Origin: Verrucomicrobiaceae bacterium
Lineage (GTDB): Bacteria; Verrucomicrobiota; Verrucomicrobiia; Chthoniobacterales; Chthoniobacteraceae
Assembly (NCBI GenBank): GCA_005791535.1
Contig: SXWH01000001.1
Coordinates: 1-35,091, forward strand
DNA length: 35,091 nt
Reading direction: 5' to 3'
Shown here: in pieces, positions 1-9,573 of the stretch
How the letters are laid out: every line of letters starts with the position of its first letter
Position numbering within the stretch: the stretch's first letter is position 1
Program-made: the position numbers and the translations under genes
The notes under the pieces: model-generated
The model's input: only the letters and a program-made list of their open reading frames with translations
Database searches by the model: none
What the model was told of the DNA's origin: nothing

Positions 1-1280
1 CGCTCGGCGTGCTCGTCCTGCAGGACCTGTTCGCGATCCTTGTCCTCGCCGTGCAGCCGAGTCTGAATGAACTGAAGTTTTCGGTCGTCGGCATGTCGCT
101 CGTGCGCGTCGTGGTGCTCGTGGGAACGGCCATGCTCGCGAGCCGCTACATTCTCCCGGTGATTTTCAGAGCCGTGGCAAGAATGCCGGAGCTTGTGCTA
201 GTCGGCGCGCTCGCGTGGTGTTTCCTGCTCGGCGAGTTCGGCTCGTGGCTGAAGCTCTCGCGCGAAATGGGCGCGCTCGTCGCCGGCGTCTCGCTTTCCA
301 CTTTTCCGTACGCACTCGATGTCACCGCAAAAGTCACCAGCCTGCGCGATTTCTTTGTCACGCTCTTCTTCGTGGGTCTGGGGATGACCATCCCGATGCC
401 GGATACACAAATCGTTCTTTGGGCGCTGGGCTTCGCGGCCTTCGTGGTTTTCAGCCGCTGGCTCACGACCTTCACACCGCTCTACGCAATGGGCCAGGGC
501 CTTCGCGCGAGCGTGCTGCCCGCGCTGAATCTCAGCCAGATCAGCGAGTTCTCGCTGGTCGTGCTCCAGCTCGGCGTCGCATCGCACCACATTTCCGACC
601 AGACGAAAGGCATGGCTTCACTTTCCTTCGTGCTGCTCGCCACGCTGAGCGCCACGGCGATGATGAAGAGCGACGGCCTCGCACGGCGGCTCGTTCCGGT
701 GTTGAAGCGGACCGGACTGAAGGACCTCGACCACCAGCATCACGCCGGCGAGGACCACGGCGGCGGCGGACACGGCGCTGGAGCGCGCATCGTGATTCTG
801 GGATTCTTCCGCACCGCGAGCTCGCTACTCGCGGACATTCGCGCGCACGCACCGGAGCTGCTCGACGACCTCGCCGTCGTGGACTTCAGCCCCGTGGCCC
901 GCGAGGGACTTCAAAAGCGGGGCGTGCGGGTGATTTACGGCGACATCAGCCAGCGCGACACGCTCGTCCACGCCGGCATCGCATCGGCGCAGATGATTGT
1001 GTGCTCCGTGCCTGAATCGCTGCTGAAGGGCACGACGAATGAGAAGCTCGTCCGCCAGCTCCACGAACTCGCACCTGATGCAAAGATCCTCGTCACCGCC
1101 GAAACGCTGGCCGCCGTTCCCGTGCTCTACGCCGCCGGAGCCGACTACGTGAGCGTCGGCCGAGTCTTTGAAGCGTCGGACCTTCTCGCCGCGATGAAAG
1201 CCGTGCAGAGCGATGAACTCCCGCAAAAGCGCGCCGAGATGGAATCGCGAATCAGCACCCGCGAGGAAGTGCTGCCTTAA
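1..1280 (+). CDS. Kef-type cation:proton antiporter with RCK (TrkA-N) domain, 5' end missing
   Basis: The reading frame is open from the window edge and its real start lies upstream, so the GTG at 9 should not be taken as the start. The N-terminal half is a run of hydrophobic membrane segments beginning with LVLQDLFAILVL, which matches the conserved LxxQD segment of CPA2 (KefB/KefC, RosB-like) antiporters. The NLSQISEFSLVV stretch is also typical of the family. After the last membrane segment comes a His-rich linker (DHQHHAGEDHGGGGHG), then a Rossmann-like RCK_N domain with IVILGFF, VVDFSP and YGDISQRDTL. The family exchanges K+ or Na+ for H+ across the inner membrane under nucleotide or thiol control. 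The usual GxGxxG nucleotide loop is replaced by GFFRTA. The gene converges on galE and the two stop codons overlap. The family call is firm, but the ion specificity cannot be read from sequence. Confidence 0.88.
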   Translation, partial: LGVLVLQDLFAILVLAVQPSLNELKFSVVGMSLVRVVVLVGTAMLASRYILPVIFRAVARMPELVLVGALAWCFLLGEFGSWLKLSREMGALVAGVSLSTFPYALDVTAKVTSLRDFFVTLFFVGLGMTIPMPDTQIVLWALGFAAFVVFSRWLTTFTPLYAMGQGLRASVLPALNLSQISEFSLVVLQLGVASHHISDQTKGMASLSFVLLATLSATAMMKSDGLARRLVPVLKRTGLKDLDHQHHAGEDHGGGGHGAGARIVILGFFRTASSLLADIRAHAPELLDDLAVVDFSPVAREGLQKRGVRVIYGDISQRDTLVHAGIASAQMIVCSVPESLLKGTTNEKLVRQLHELAPDAKILVTAETLAAVPVLYAAGADYVSVGRVFEASDLLAAMKAVQSDELPQKRAEMESRISTREEVLP

Positions 1281-2248
1281 TCTCCGTAGCCGTTCGGGTG
1301 CTTCACATGCCACGCCCACGCGCTGGCGATGATCTTCTCGACGTCCTGAAACTGCGGCTTCCAGCCGAGTTCCGCGCGCACTTTGTCTGATCCTGCGATG
1401 AGGCGTGGCGGGTCACCCGCACGCCGCGGCTTCTCAACGACGGCGATTTTTTTGCCCGTGACCTTCTCACAAGTCGCGATGATTTCGCGCACGCTCGTAC
1501 CGCCGCCGGTGCCGAGGTTGTACTTCGCGCTCTGCGGCGCGGTGAGCGCGAGCATGTGCGCCTGCGCGAGGTCGAGGATGTGGATGTAGTCGCGGATGCA
1601 CGTGCCATCCGGCGTCGGGTAATCGGTGCCGTAGATCTCTACGTGCTCCTTTTGTCCGAGCGCGACTTTCAGCACGTTCGGGATGAGATGCGTCTCGATG
1701 CGATGATCCTCGCCATAAGTCTCGCTGGCGCCCGCGGCGTTGAAGTAGCGAAGCGCGACGTATTTCAAATCGTGAATCTCGCTATACCAGCGAAGCACCT
1801 GCTCAAACATGAGCTTGCTCTCGCCGTAAGGATTGATGGGGCGCTGCGGGAGCGTCTCATCAATCGGCATCCGGTCTGGCACGCCGAACGTGGCGCAGGT
1901 GCTGGAGAAGACGAAGCGCTTGCAACCGACGGCGTGCATGGCGTCGAGGAGGTTGATGCCGCCGACGACGTTGTTGCGAAAATACTTTGAGGGATTCGTC
2001 ATGCTCTCGCCGACGAGCGCGTTTGCCGCGAAATGCATCACCGCTTCCGGGCGCGTGGCTTCGAGCGCGTCCTCGATGTCGCAGCGCGTTTGCAGGTCGC
2101 CGGTGATGAGCTTCGCCCGCGGATCGACCGCTGAGCGATGACCCTCGGAAAGATTGTCGAAAACAGTAACGCCGTGGCCCGCGTTGAGAAGTTGCTCCAC
2201 GCAGACACTGCCGATGTATCCGGCTCCGCCGGTGACGAGAATATTCAT
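1277..2248 (-). CDS. galE: UDP-glucose 4-epimerase
   Basis: This 323-residue protein is an extended short-chain dehydrogenase and has the normal length for GalE. The NAD-binding loop GGAGYIG is at residues 7-13. The catalytic region has FSSTCATFG at about 114-122, with Ser/Thr at the position that contacts the sugar, and Tyr141 and Lys145 in YGESK form the YxxxK pair. DNLSEGH at 31-37 and GTCIRDYIH further on are characteristic GalE motifs. The enzyme interconverts UDP-glucose and UDP-galactose in the cytoplasm and feeds the Leloir pathway and surface polysaccharide synthesis. The ATG at 2248 places the Rossmann strand MNILVTGG at the very N-terminus, as expected. It is transcribed toward the antiporter gene and away from the surface-protein gene starting at 2375. 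It could be an epimerase for a related UDP-sugar, but the motif set favours GalE. Confidence 0.95.
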   Translation of the reverse strand: MNILVTGGAGYIGSVCVEQLLNAGHGVTVFDNLSEGHRSAVDPRAKLITGDLQTRCDIEDALEATRPEAVMHFAANALVGESMTNPSKYFRNNVVGGINLLDAMHAVGCKRFVFSSTCATFGVPDRMPIDETLPQRPINPYGESKLMFEQVLRWYSEIHDLKYVALRYFNAAGASETYGEDHRIETHLIPNVLKVALGQKEHVEIYGTDYPTPDGTCIRDYIHILDLAQAHMLALTAPQSAKYNLGTGGGTSVREIIATCEKVTGKKIAVVEKPRRAGDPPRLIAGSDKVRAELGWKPQFQDVEKIIASAWAWHVKHPNGYGD

Positions 2249-2374
2249 TGCGCCGTTGAAGTAGCGAAGCCGGCCACGGAGGCAAGGGGAGAACCTCGTT
2301 CACACGAATTTGTATCCCGCCGGTTACGGTTCAAAGACGGACACGGTCAAAGGTTCGCCGCAGGCTCGCGGGAT

Positions 2375-4036
2375 ATGATCACTCACGCTCCAATCGAAGC
2401 ACTCGAATCCCGAATCGCACCGGCAGGCCTTGTGATGGCCACGTATGACGCCGTGACGCACGAACTGGTCCTCACGGGAGACGACGCTTCCAATGCTGTC
2501 GCGATTTTCCAAACCGGCCCCACGACATGGCGCGTGGAGGGCCGCGAGGATGCGGGATTCTTAAATACGTCGATCAACGTGGCTGGCGACGAGCGCTTCG
2601 AGGTCGGGCCGATCGCAAAGCTCACCGTGGAGCTGCGCGGCGGAGACGATTCGCTCGATTTGATCAACCTGCGCTCCCTGAAATCGCTCGCCGTGGACAT
2701 GGGCTCGGGTTCGGACTCGGTGGAAACACTGGGCCTCGCAGTAAAGGGCGGTGCGACGTTCAACACCGGCGCCGGCATCGACATCGTGCAGCTCGACGGC
2801 CTCGCCGCCTCGATCGGCGGAAATCTTGAAATCAACGACTCCGCCGACGGCCTCACGTTCTCCTTCGACGCCGCTTCCTCCATCGTCGGCGGCCGCGTCG
2901 TTCTCACCGGAAGCGCCGGGCCCGACGTGTTGACCATGGCGACCGATACGAACTTGAAGATTGGGCGCGAAATCGTCTTCACCGGCAACGGCGGGTTGGA
3001 CCGCCTGGAGTTCGGCAGTCAGGGCACCGTCTCGATCGGACGGGATGCGCAGGGACGCTCAATCGTTTATGAAGGCGGGAGCTCACTGGATCGGCTCGCA
3101 ATCGGCAGCAGCAAGGTGACGCTCCTCGGCTCGGTGGAAATGAACGGCGCCGGCGGAAACGACATGCTCGATCTGGATGGCGGCATTGTTTCGATTGGCC
3201 GCTCACTCGCGGGAATATCGGTTTCGCTGACCGGCAGCGCGGGCGTTGATGAAATCGATATCAAGGGGAGTTCGTTCACCGCCGCAGGCCGCGTGCGTTT
3301 CGACGGCGGAACGGAGGCCGACCGGCTCGATCTTTCGGGAGCCCACCGACTCGTCTTGAAGGGAGGCGTGTCCTTCGACGGCGGCGCCGGTGCGGACGTT
3401 CTCGACATCGGCGCCGACACGCTCGCGATTTCGGGTGGTGTGACTTTTAACGGCGGCGATGATCCCGATACCGCGACGATTGACGCCGACGGGCTCATCA
3501 CCGGCGCGGTGGTGCTTAATCCCGGCGCGGCAACCGTCGGAACGCAGGGCGTGGAAGTAACGAGTCGCAGCGGTTTGCCGGGCGCTCTGAAGCTCAACGG
3601 CCCGCTCACCATCGATTCCACGGCGGCCTCATCGTCGAGCGTGGACCGGATCAAGCTCACAAACCTCAGTATCAGCGGCCCACTCTCGATGCTTCTCTCG
3701 AACGGTGGGAGCAGCGTGGACATCGACAACCTCTCGGCCGGCGGGGCAGTATCGATCGACACACGCGGTGGGAGTGACACCGTGGAAATCGAACGCGACG
3801 CAACCTTTGGCGCGTCGCTCTTCCGCAAACTCGCGACGATCATGCTCGGAGACGGCGACGATACGCTCCTCGTCGGCAAGGGCTCGAAAAACAACCGCGT
3901 CCTCTTCATGGCAAACATCACCGCAGACGGAGGCACCGGCACGGATTCGCGCAACGATATCGATGCAGACAACAAATACGGCCCCGGAGCCGCCTACTCC
4001 GAGAGCGCGTTCGAGACGCTGATTCCGACGGTTTAA
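2375..4036 (+). CDS. Surface protein with [10 protein letters not shown]-terminus and RTX-like Gly/Asp repeats
   Basis: This 553-residue protein has no known function that I recognise. The frame is open from 2138, but the ATG at 2375 is preferred because it lies outside galE and puts the motif ALESRIAPA at residues 9-17. Similar N-terminal LESR/LEPR motifs occur on large exported proteins of Verrucomicrobia and Planctomycetes (recollection, not searched). There is no classical signal peptide. The body is a regular series of beta-strand repeats with Gly/Asp turns, such as [35 protein letters not shown] and [13 protein letters not shown]. These resemble the calcium-binding nonapeptides of RTX proteins and would fold as a beta-roll or beta-helix. 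No catalytic domain, PEP-CTERM tail or membrane anchor is visible. Its last codon overlaps the purE stop codon on the other strand. Most likely it is an extracellular structural or adhesive protein. Confidence 0.7.
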   Translation: MITHAPIEALESRIAPAGLVMATYDAVTHELVLTGDDASNAVAIFQTGPTTWRVEGREDAGFLNTSINVAGDERFEVGPIAKLTVELRGGDDSLDLINLRSLKSLAVDMGSGSDSVETLGLAVKGGATFNTGAGIDIVQLDGLAASIGGNLEINDSADGLTFSFDAASSIVGGRVVLTGSAGPDVLTMATDTNLKIGREIVFTGNGGLDRLEFGSQGTVSIGRDAQGRSIVYEGGSSLDRLAIGSSKVTLLGSVEMNGAGGNDMLDLDGGIVSIGRSLAGISVSLTGSAGVDEIDIKGSSFTAAGRVRFDGGTEADRLDLSGAHRLVLKGGVSFDGGAGADVLDIGADTLAISGGVTFNGGDDPDTATIDADGLITGAVVLNPGAATVGTQGVEVTSRSGLPGALKLNGPLTIDSTAASSSSVDRIKLTNLSISGPLSMLLSNGGSSVDIDNLSAGGAVSIDTRGGSDTVEIERDATFGASLFRKLATIMLGDGDDTLLVGKGSKNNRVLFMANITADGGTGTDSRNDIDADNKYGPGAAYSESAFETLIPTV

Positions 4037-4518
4037 GGAAGCGTCTGCCCGAGCACGTCGTCGGTCTGCTTTTTGCGGAAGGCGATCAATGCCTTCCGGA
4101 CCTTTGCGTCATGCAACGCGACGACGCTGACGGCCAGAAGACCGGCGTTCTTCGCACCGACCTCGCCGATTGCGAGCGTGCCGACGGGAATGCCACCGGG
4201 CATCTGTGCGATGCTGAGCAATGAATCCAGCCCGCTGAGCGCCTTGCTCTGCACAGGCACTCCGAACACCGGGAGATGAGTGTGCGCCGCGACCATTCCC
4301 GGCAGATGCGCAGCCCCGCCGGCGCCGGCAATGATGACCTGAATACCGCGGCCCGCGGCCGCCTTCGCAAACTCCGCCATGAGGTCCGGCGTGCGATGCG
4401 CGGAGACGACACGCTTTTCATGCGGCACACCGAAACGCTCCAGCATTTCCACGGCATGCTTCATCGTTTCCCAGTCGGACTTGCTGCCCATGATGACGGC
4501 GACGAGCGGTGATTTCAT
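4033..4518 (-). CDS. purE: N5-carboxyaminoimidazole ribonucleotide mutase, class I PurE
   Basis: This 161-residue protein has the normal length for bacterial PurE. Signature segments are [14 protein letters not shown] near the N-terminus, [11 protein letters not shown] in the middle, and [17 protein letters not shown] followed by [13 protein letters not shown]. The SAHRTPD loop carries the catalytic histidine of the family and [10 protein letters not shown] binds the substrate phosphate. PurE moves the carboxylate of N5-CAIR to carbon 4 in de novo purine synthesis. The frame stays open up to 4839, but the ATG at 4518 ([12 protein letters not shown]) gives the standard N-terminus, and the upstream extension has no PurE similarity. 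No purK lies beside it in the window, so it is probably transcribed alone. It is divergent from the secreted-protein gene at 4681 across a 162-base gap in which I see no clear promoter. Confidence 0.95.
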   Translation of the reverse strand: MKSPLVAVIMGSKSDWETMKHAVEMLERFGVPHEKRVVSAHRTPDLMAEFAKAAAGRGIQVIIAGAGGAAHLPGMVAAHTHLPVFGVPVQSKALSGLDSLLSIAQMPGGIPVGTLAIGEVGAKNAGLLAVSVVALHDAKVRKALIAFRKKQTDDVLGQTLP

Positions 4519-4680
4519 CCTTCGGAATCTGCGGATTACCAGCCCGTCTGTCGAGTTGGGAGATACCGGAGCGGAGCAGCGACCGGGATGGATACTCCGG
4601 CGGGTTCGTGACAATCGGCGCACCGCTGCCGCCAATCGATGGAGAGATCGGATATGCAATGGGCATAGAGTTCCCACGCC

Positions 4681-7600
4681 ATGAAGACTCATCTCGTATC
4701 GCGCAAGCTGCGGTTCGTCGCAGCGGCACTCATCACCACAATCGCCGGACTGCAAAGCCCGGCACAGGCCGACTCTGCGAGCCGGACTTTCACGTTCAAC
4801 AGCGACTTCGATCAAGGACTGCTGGTGAACGTTAATCACACCACCAACGATCAGCTGCAGCTCAACTCGGAAACGGGGACTTTCCCGTTCATATGGGTGG
4901 CGTGCTCATCGCGCGGGACCGTAACGCGAATCAACGTTTCCACCGGAGCAGTCCTCGGGGAATACCTCATGTCGCCGAATGGCTTCGCAAAGAATCCATC
5001 GCGGACAACCGTGGACGCTGCGGGCAACGTGTGGGTGGGAAGCCGCGACGAAGGCAGTTCAATCGACGGGACATTCGGCTACGGCTCGGTCGTAAAAATC
5101 GGCGTCGTCGTGGGAGGCACGCGCGGCTATCCGGACGGTCAGGGTGGATTTGTCGCGGACCCGCAAGGGCAGTATTTGAAGCCGCCGTTTCAATACAGCA
5201 CCGCAGTGGATCGCGACGGCGACGGACTGATTCGCACCTCGCGCGGCCTTGGGAATATCCTGAACTGGAACAATGTCACCGACGGAAACGGTGGCGGGCC
5301 CGCAATGGCTGCCGCGCCGGTGGAAGACGCCGAGGACGAATGCATTCTCATTTACCAGCGACTCAAGGATGCGCCCGGATGTCGGCACCTTTCCGTGGAC
5401 CGCGACAACAACGTCTGGGTTGGCGGATATCCGTTTGATTTGCGTCGCTTCTACAAGCTCGACGGAAACAACGGCGCAGCACTTGCGACGTTTGACGCCC
5501 GAACATTTGGCGCGGGAGGCTACGGTGGATTGATCGATGGTAACGGAATCCTCTGGTCGTCTAGCATCAGTCACAATGCCACTCTCCGCTATGACACGAC
5601 GACCGGTACCGGCACCGCGATTCCAGTTTCCCAATCATACGGGATGGGCATCGACAGCGCCGGAAACATCTGGAACTCCGGCTACGGCGGGCAAATCACC
5701 AAGATCACGCCGGCCGGTACGGTAGTCGCGGGATTTCCGAAATCGACCGGCGGCAGTGAAACCCGCGGTGTCGCCGTGACGGTCGACGACAACATATGGG
5801 TTGCGAACAGCGCTCAGGGGAATGTCGTGCGATTCGACAACGCCGGCAACGTGCGGAAGGTGATCAGCACCGGCGCCTATCCGACAGGCGTTGCAGTGGA
5901 TTCGTTCGGGAAGGTGTGGGTGACCAACTTCAATTCGAACAACACCGTCCGCATCAATCCGTCCGGCGGTACCGATGGATTGGGCGAGATCGATTTGACG
6001 GTGGACCTCGGGCCCGGTGCCGGTCCTTACAACTACAGCGACATGACTGGAAAAGTGCTGCTGGGCGCGATCCAGCAGGGCTTCTGGAGTGTTGTGCACG
6101 ATGGAGGAACTTCGGACATCGCCTGGAATGCCGTGAGTTGGAATGCGGATACGCCGGCTGATACCGGCGTCGCGGTAAGCGTGCGGGCTTCGAATTCGCA
6201 AGCCGGCCTTTCGAGTCTTCCATTCACGGCGGTAGTCAACGGTTCCGCACTCTCAGCCATCTCGGGCCGCTACATTGAAGTGAGGACCACGCTCTCGCGG
6301 TCCGGCGGCACGACAGCAACCCCGGTGCTGTTCGACCTCACTGTGCAGGGTCCGCGCGAACGTGACTTCATCGCAGTGACAGGCCAGACGGTCCCGAATG
6401 ATCCGCTCAACGTGCAGTGGAAATCGTTCGGCGCACCTGCGGTGAACGACTACGGATTCTCCGCATTTGTCGCAAAACTCCGCAGCGGCGTCGCGACGGT
6501 CTCCACGGCAAACGCGATCGGCGTGTTTACAAGCGATGCCAACGGCCCACAATTACTCGCCCAAACCGGATCTGTGCCGGCGGGCGTTACGGATAGTACG
6601 ATCGTCTTCAGCCGCTTCGCGGATGTGATGTTCAATGACTTCGGCGAAGCAGCGTTCTACGCGCAACTGAAGGCCACGGACAAAACCACCACCACCCTCA
6701 CGAAAGATAACGACTCCGGTGTGTGGCAGACTCTGAATGGCACCCTCACGCTTGTTGCCCGCGAGGGCGGCGAAGCGGCTGGCGTCCCTGGTGCGAAGTT
6801 CTCGAAGTTCCTCTCCGTCGCACTGCCGGCACGCGCGAATCTCGTCTTCTACGGTTCGCTGAAACAGGGCGTGGGCGGCGTGAGCAGCGTGGACGACACA
6901 GGACTGTGGGCGGTGGGTTCAACGGGACAGCTCGAGCTTCTACTCCGCGAGGGTCAGATGCTCGCCGTTCCCCCGATGGGATTACTCACAGTGAAACGCA
7001 TCGACGCACTGCGCGCCGTGAGCGGCGCAGCTGGCCAGGGCCACTCGATCAATAGCTCCGGCGAGGTGGTCGCGCGGGTCACGTTCGCCACACGCGAACA
7101 GGCGATCGTCGTATGCAGCACGTCCAATGTGCCCCAGATCGTCGCCATCTCGGGAACATCCACACCCGCCGAACCAATTGGCGCAATCTGGAAGACATTC
7201 GGGGTGCCATCCATTAATGACGCCGGAGACGTGGCATTTGCGGCGAAGCTCGCGACCGGTTCCGGTGGCGTCGTACCGGCCAACAACGAGGCCATTTTTG
7301 CCGAATCAGGTGGCGGTCCGCTAATGCCGGTCGTCCGCAAAGGGCTTACAGTCCTCGGTGCGTCGGGCATTGCGAGCAAGCTGGGCGATCCCGTGTTCAA
7401 CAACTTCGGCGACATCGCATTCGCCGGCGAGGCTCTGAACGTCGGGGTAAAAACAAAAGGCATCTGGAGCAACTTCGGCGGCGCGCTCTCCGAGGTCGCC
7501 ACCATCGGCGGAGCGCCCGCGGGCGTTCCCGGCGCGACGTTCAAAAAAATCAGTTCGCTGGCTCTCAGCGATAACGGCGTGCTTTTTGTAGCACAGCTCA

Positions 7601-7881
7601 CTTCAGGTGTCGGCGGCATCACCTCATCGAATGATGTCGGGCTGTGGGGACCTGAGGCAAACGGTTCCCTCGCAGCGCTCGTGCGCGAAGGACAGACGCT
7701 CAATGTGGACGGCACTCCAAAAGCCATCCGCATTTTCTCCGCGCTGCGGTCCGTGTTCGCTTCATCCGGCCAGCGCCGCACGTTCAACTCCCGCGGAGAT
7801 ATCGTGATCCAGGCGGCCTTTACCGACCGCACTGAGGGCGTGTTTGTCATCCGGAGTGGCGAACTTCAGATGATGGAGTAG
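4681..7881 (+). CDS. Secreted Vgb/NHL-like beta-propeller protein with duplicated C-terminal module
   Basis: This 1066-residue protein starts with a Sec signal peptide: basic [11 protein letters not shown], a hydrophobic core, and probable cleavage after AQA at residue 30. Residues about 45-440 hold propeller repeats of the virginiamycin-B-lyase/NHL type, each with a NxWV core: [36 protein letters not shown] and [10 protein letters not shown] jelly-roll-like linker follows. Residues 562-819 and 820-1066 are two copies of one module with shared strings (AGVPGA, GVGG, GLW, REGQ and NDxG/NNFG turns). The C-terminus has no PEP-CTERM or other recognised anchor, so the protein is probably periplasmic or secreted. 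Lyase activity should not be assumed, because the propeller fold is shared by many binding proteins. The start at 4681 is the first ATG giving a signal peptide. A strong hairpin follows the stop codon. Confidence 0.8.
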   Translation: MKTHLVSRKLRFVAAALITTIAGLQSPAQADSASRTFTFNSDFDQGLLVNVNHTTNDQLQLNSETGTFPFIWVACSSRGTVTRINVSTGAVLGEYLMSPNGFAKNPSRTTVDAAGNVWVGSRDEGSSIDGTFGYGSVVKIGVVVGGTRGYPDGQGGFVADPQGQYLKPPFQYSTAVDRDGDGLIRTSRGLGNILNWNNVTDGNGGGPAMAAAPVEDAEDECILIYQRLKDAPGCRHLSVDRDNNVWVGGYPFDLRRFYKLDGNNGAALATFDARTFGAGGYGGLIDGNGILWSSSISHNATLRYDTTTGTGTAIPVSQSYGMGIDSAGNIWNSGYGGQITKITPAGTVVAGFPKSTGGSETRGVAVTVDDNIWVANSAQGNVVRFDNAGNVRKVISTGAYPTGVAVDSFGKVWVTNFNSNNTVRINPSGGTDGLGEIDLTVDLGPGAGPYNYSDMTGKVLLGAIQQGFWSVVHDGGTSDIAWNAVSWNADTPADTGVAVSVRASNSQAGLSSLPFTAVVNGSALSAISGRYIEVRTTLSRSGGTTATPVLFDLTVQGPRERDFIAVTGQTVPNDPLNVQWKSFGAPAVNDYGFSAFVAKLRSGVATVSTANAIGVFTSDANGPQLLAQTGSVPAGVTDSTIVFSRFADVMFNDFGEAAFYAQLKATDKTTTTLTKDNDSGVWQTLNGTLTLVAREGGEAAGVPGAKFSKFLSVALPARANLVFYGSLKQGVGGVSSVDDTGLWAVGSTGQLELLLREGQMLAVPPMGLLTVKRIDALRAVSGAAGQGHSINSSGEVVARVTFATREQAIVVCSTSNVPQIVAISGTSTPAEPIGAIWKTFGVPSINDAGDVAFAAKLATGSGGVVPANNEAIFAESGGGPLMPVVRKGLTVLGASGIASKLGDPVFNNFGDIAFAGEALNVGVKTKGIWSNFGGALSEVATIGGAPAGVPGATFKKISSLALSDNGVLFVAQLTSGVGGITSSNDVGLWGPEANGSLAALVREGQTLNVDGTPKAIRIFSALRSVFASSGQRRTFNSRGDIVIQAAFTDRTEGVFVIRSGELQMME

Positions 7882-7888
7882 GGCGATT

Positions 7889-7900
7889 CGCGGATCCGCG
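7889..7900. repeat. 12-bp perfect palindrome CGCGGATCCGCG
   Basis: This perfect self-complementary 12-mer lies 7 bases after the stop of the secreted-protein gene and just before the larger terminator hairpin. It may be chance in GC-rich DNA. No protein is known to bind it. Confidence 0.4.
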
Positions 7901-7922
7901 ATTCGCTCCAGAACAACGTAAG

Positions 7923-7957
7923 GGCCCGCCGCCTGTCTTCGGACCGGGCGGCGGGCC
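7923..7957 (+). terminator. Rho-independent terminator with UUCG loop
   Basis: The arms GGCCCGCCGCC (7923-7933) and GGCGGCGGGCC (7947-7957) pair perfectly over 11 bp. Inside them GTC-TTCG-GAC forms a short inner stem capped by a UUCG tetraloop. TTTCGCGTTT follows on the plus strand, so it fits the gene ending at 7881. It also lies 9 bases beyond the halogenase stop on the other strand and may serve both convergent genes, although the minus-strand side lacks a good T-run. Confidence 0.8.
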
Positions 7958-7965
7958 TTTCGCGT

Positions 7966-9465
7966 TTACTTGCCAAAAAATCCCGGCGTCCACGTCCACT
8001 GCGGATGCCGGATGTAGGCGAGGGCCTCGGGAATGGTGAGGCCGGCCTTGCTCGCGACAGCGGTGCGGATGCGGTGATCGTTGAACTTCGCCAGCTCCGC
8101 GGGCGGTGGTGAGTAAAGGCGATCGTGCGGAACCTTCTGCCCGAGCAGCAGTGTGTAGAATCCGTCGAGCTGAAAGAGGCTGGTGGACGGCGGCAGAACG
8201 TCGAGCTGCGCAAACATCGACGGTCCGTTTTCGCGGTAGTGTTGCACGATGGATTCGGCACCGTGGAGCGCGACATCGCTCCGGCAGGCCTGCCAGAACG
8301 GCGTATCGAGCCGAGTGTTGAAACGGTAATGCACCGCGAGAAAGTCCCGGATTTCATCCCAGAGATTCCGGATGATGCGGTCGCACGATGCCTGCATGGT
8401 TGGTGAAATGCGGCAGTCGTTTTCCTCGAGCGCACCGGCGAGAAATCGAAGCGCCTGGCAGATGACGAAGATGGCCGTGGCTTCGAGCGGCTCGACAAAT
8501 CCGTGCGCATTCCCGACTGCGAAGACATTCCCGACCCAGCAGCGCCGGTAGCGTCCGGTGCGAAATTTTACGATGCGCGTGTTCTTCACGGACGGGTTCT
8601 TTTTCCGGAACTCCTGCTCAGCCTCATCGTCGCTGATGAATGCAGTGGAATACACGTAGCCGCGGTTGATGTGCTGCTCGTGTTCGATTTGCCATGCCCA
8701 ACCGGAGTCCATCGTCTCCGCGACAGTGTACGGGAGGATCGGCTCGGCGCCGCGTTCCCATCCACCGGCAACTGCACGGTCGCAAAAGAGCGCATCGGCG
8801 TAGCTGTCGAACGGCTCCTCCAGCGCCTTGCCGAGCAACTCGGAGCGGAAACCGCTGGCGTCAATGTAGAGGTCGGCGGTGAGGCGCTCGCCGGTGTTCA
8901 GCGTGAGCGAGGCGACTCCTTTTTCGCCGCGCTCCACGTGGTCCACCGTGGCTTCGGTGATCTCGATGCCGTGCTCCACGGCGATGCGCTCGAAATACTC
9001 CACCATCCATGCGTTCTCGATGTGGTAGGCGAAGTTGCGGCGAATGTCGGGCAGCCCGTTTTGAAGTCGCGCGAAGACTTTGCTGCGCGACATCAGCGCG
9101 GAGTTGATGTCGCAGTCCTCGAAGTCGTCCCACATGAAGTAGCCGTGCGTCTTTCGCACGCCCTCGAGTTGCGAAGCCATCTGCGGAGTGAACGTGTAGT
9201 TGAAATGCGAACGCGGTCCCCATTCAAACCGCACACCGAGTTTCCAGGTGGGACGCGCCTCGCGGTAGAAACGGGTTTGTTCAAGACCGAGGAAGCCGTG
9301 GAGGTGATACGGCAAATCCGACGTGCTTCCCTCGCCGACTCCAATGATTCCTATCTCGCGACTGCGCACGACGCGGATGCGCAGTTGCGGAAGTTTTATC
9401 TTGAGAGTGAGAGCGGAGAGGAAGCCGGCAGTGCCTCCGCCAAGGACGATGACGTCGCGGATCAT
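7966..9465 (-). CDS. Flavin-dependent tryptophan-halogenase family protein
   Basis: This 499-residue protein has the usual length for the PrnA/RebH family. The FAD-binding loop GGGTAG is at residues 9-14 and the family segment IIGVGEGSTSDL at 40-51. Lys75 in TWKLGVRF aligns with the catalytic lysine (Lys79 of PrnA) that directs hypohalous acid. DASG at 202-205 and VGNAHGFVEPLEAT ending at 330 match the FVEPLES/AT signature containing the conserved glutamate. The WxWxIP motif that marks halogenases reads WAWQIE at 256-261, with Glu instead of Pro. Such enzymes use FADH2 from a separate reductase to halogenate aromatic substrates. No reductase, NRPS or PKS gene is nearby. The gene lies 108 bases downstream of the CotH gene in the same direction. 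Family membership is clear; substrate and actual halogenation are unknown. Confidence 0.85.
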   Translation of the reverse strand: MIRDVIVLGGGTAGFLSALTLKIKLPQLRIRVVRSREIGIIGVGEGSTSDLPYHLHGFLGLEQTRFYREARPTWKLGVRFEWGPRSHFNYTFTPQMASQLEGVRKTHGYFMWDDFEDCDINSALMSRSKVFARLQNGLPDIRRNFAYHIENAWMVEYFERIAVEHGIEITEATVDHVERGEKGVASLTLNTGERLTADLYIDASGFRSELLGKALEEPFDSYADALFCDRAVAGGWERGAEPILPYTVAETMDSGWAWQIEHEQHINRGYVYSTAFISDDEAEQEFRKKNPSVKNTRIVKFRTGRYRRCWVGNVFAVGNAHGFVEPLEATAIFVICQALRFLAGALEENDCRISPTMQASCDRIIRNLWDEIRDFLAVHYRFNTRLDTPFWQACRSDVALHGAESIVQHYRENGPSMFAQLDVLPPSTSLFQLDGFYTLLLGQKVPHDRLYSPPPAELAKFNDHRIRTAVASKAGLTIPEALAYIRHPQWTWTPGFFGK

Positions 9466-9573
9466 GCGACAAAAATCACCGCGCCTCGGCGACTTGGCAA
9501 TTTCGGAATGCCTTCCAGCACGAGAATTCGCGGCTACGCGCAGCGAGCCCGCAAAAACGGTCCGCTTGCCCCA

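Noticed and set aside
2138-2374. Upstream extension of the ALESRIAPA protein
   Set aside because: It overlaps galE in antisense, and the motif normally sits within the first 20-40 residues.
2375-4036. RTX toxin
   Set aside because: Repeats are only loosely RTX-like, and there is no toxin domain, C-terminal secretion signal or type I secretion gene nearby.
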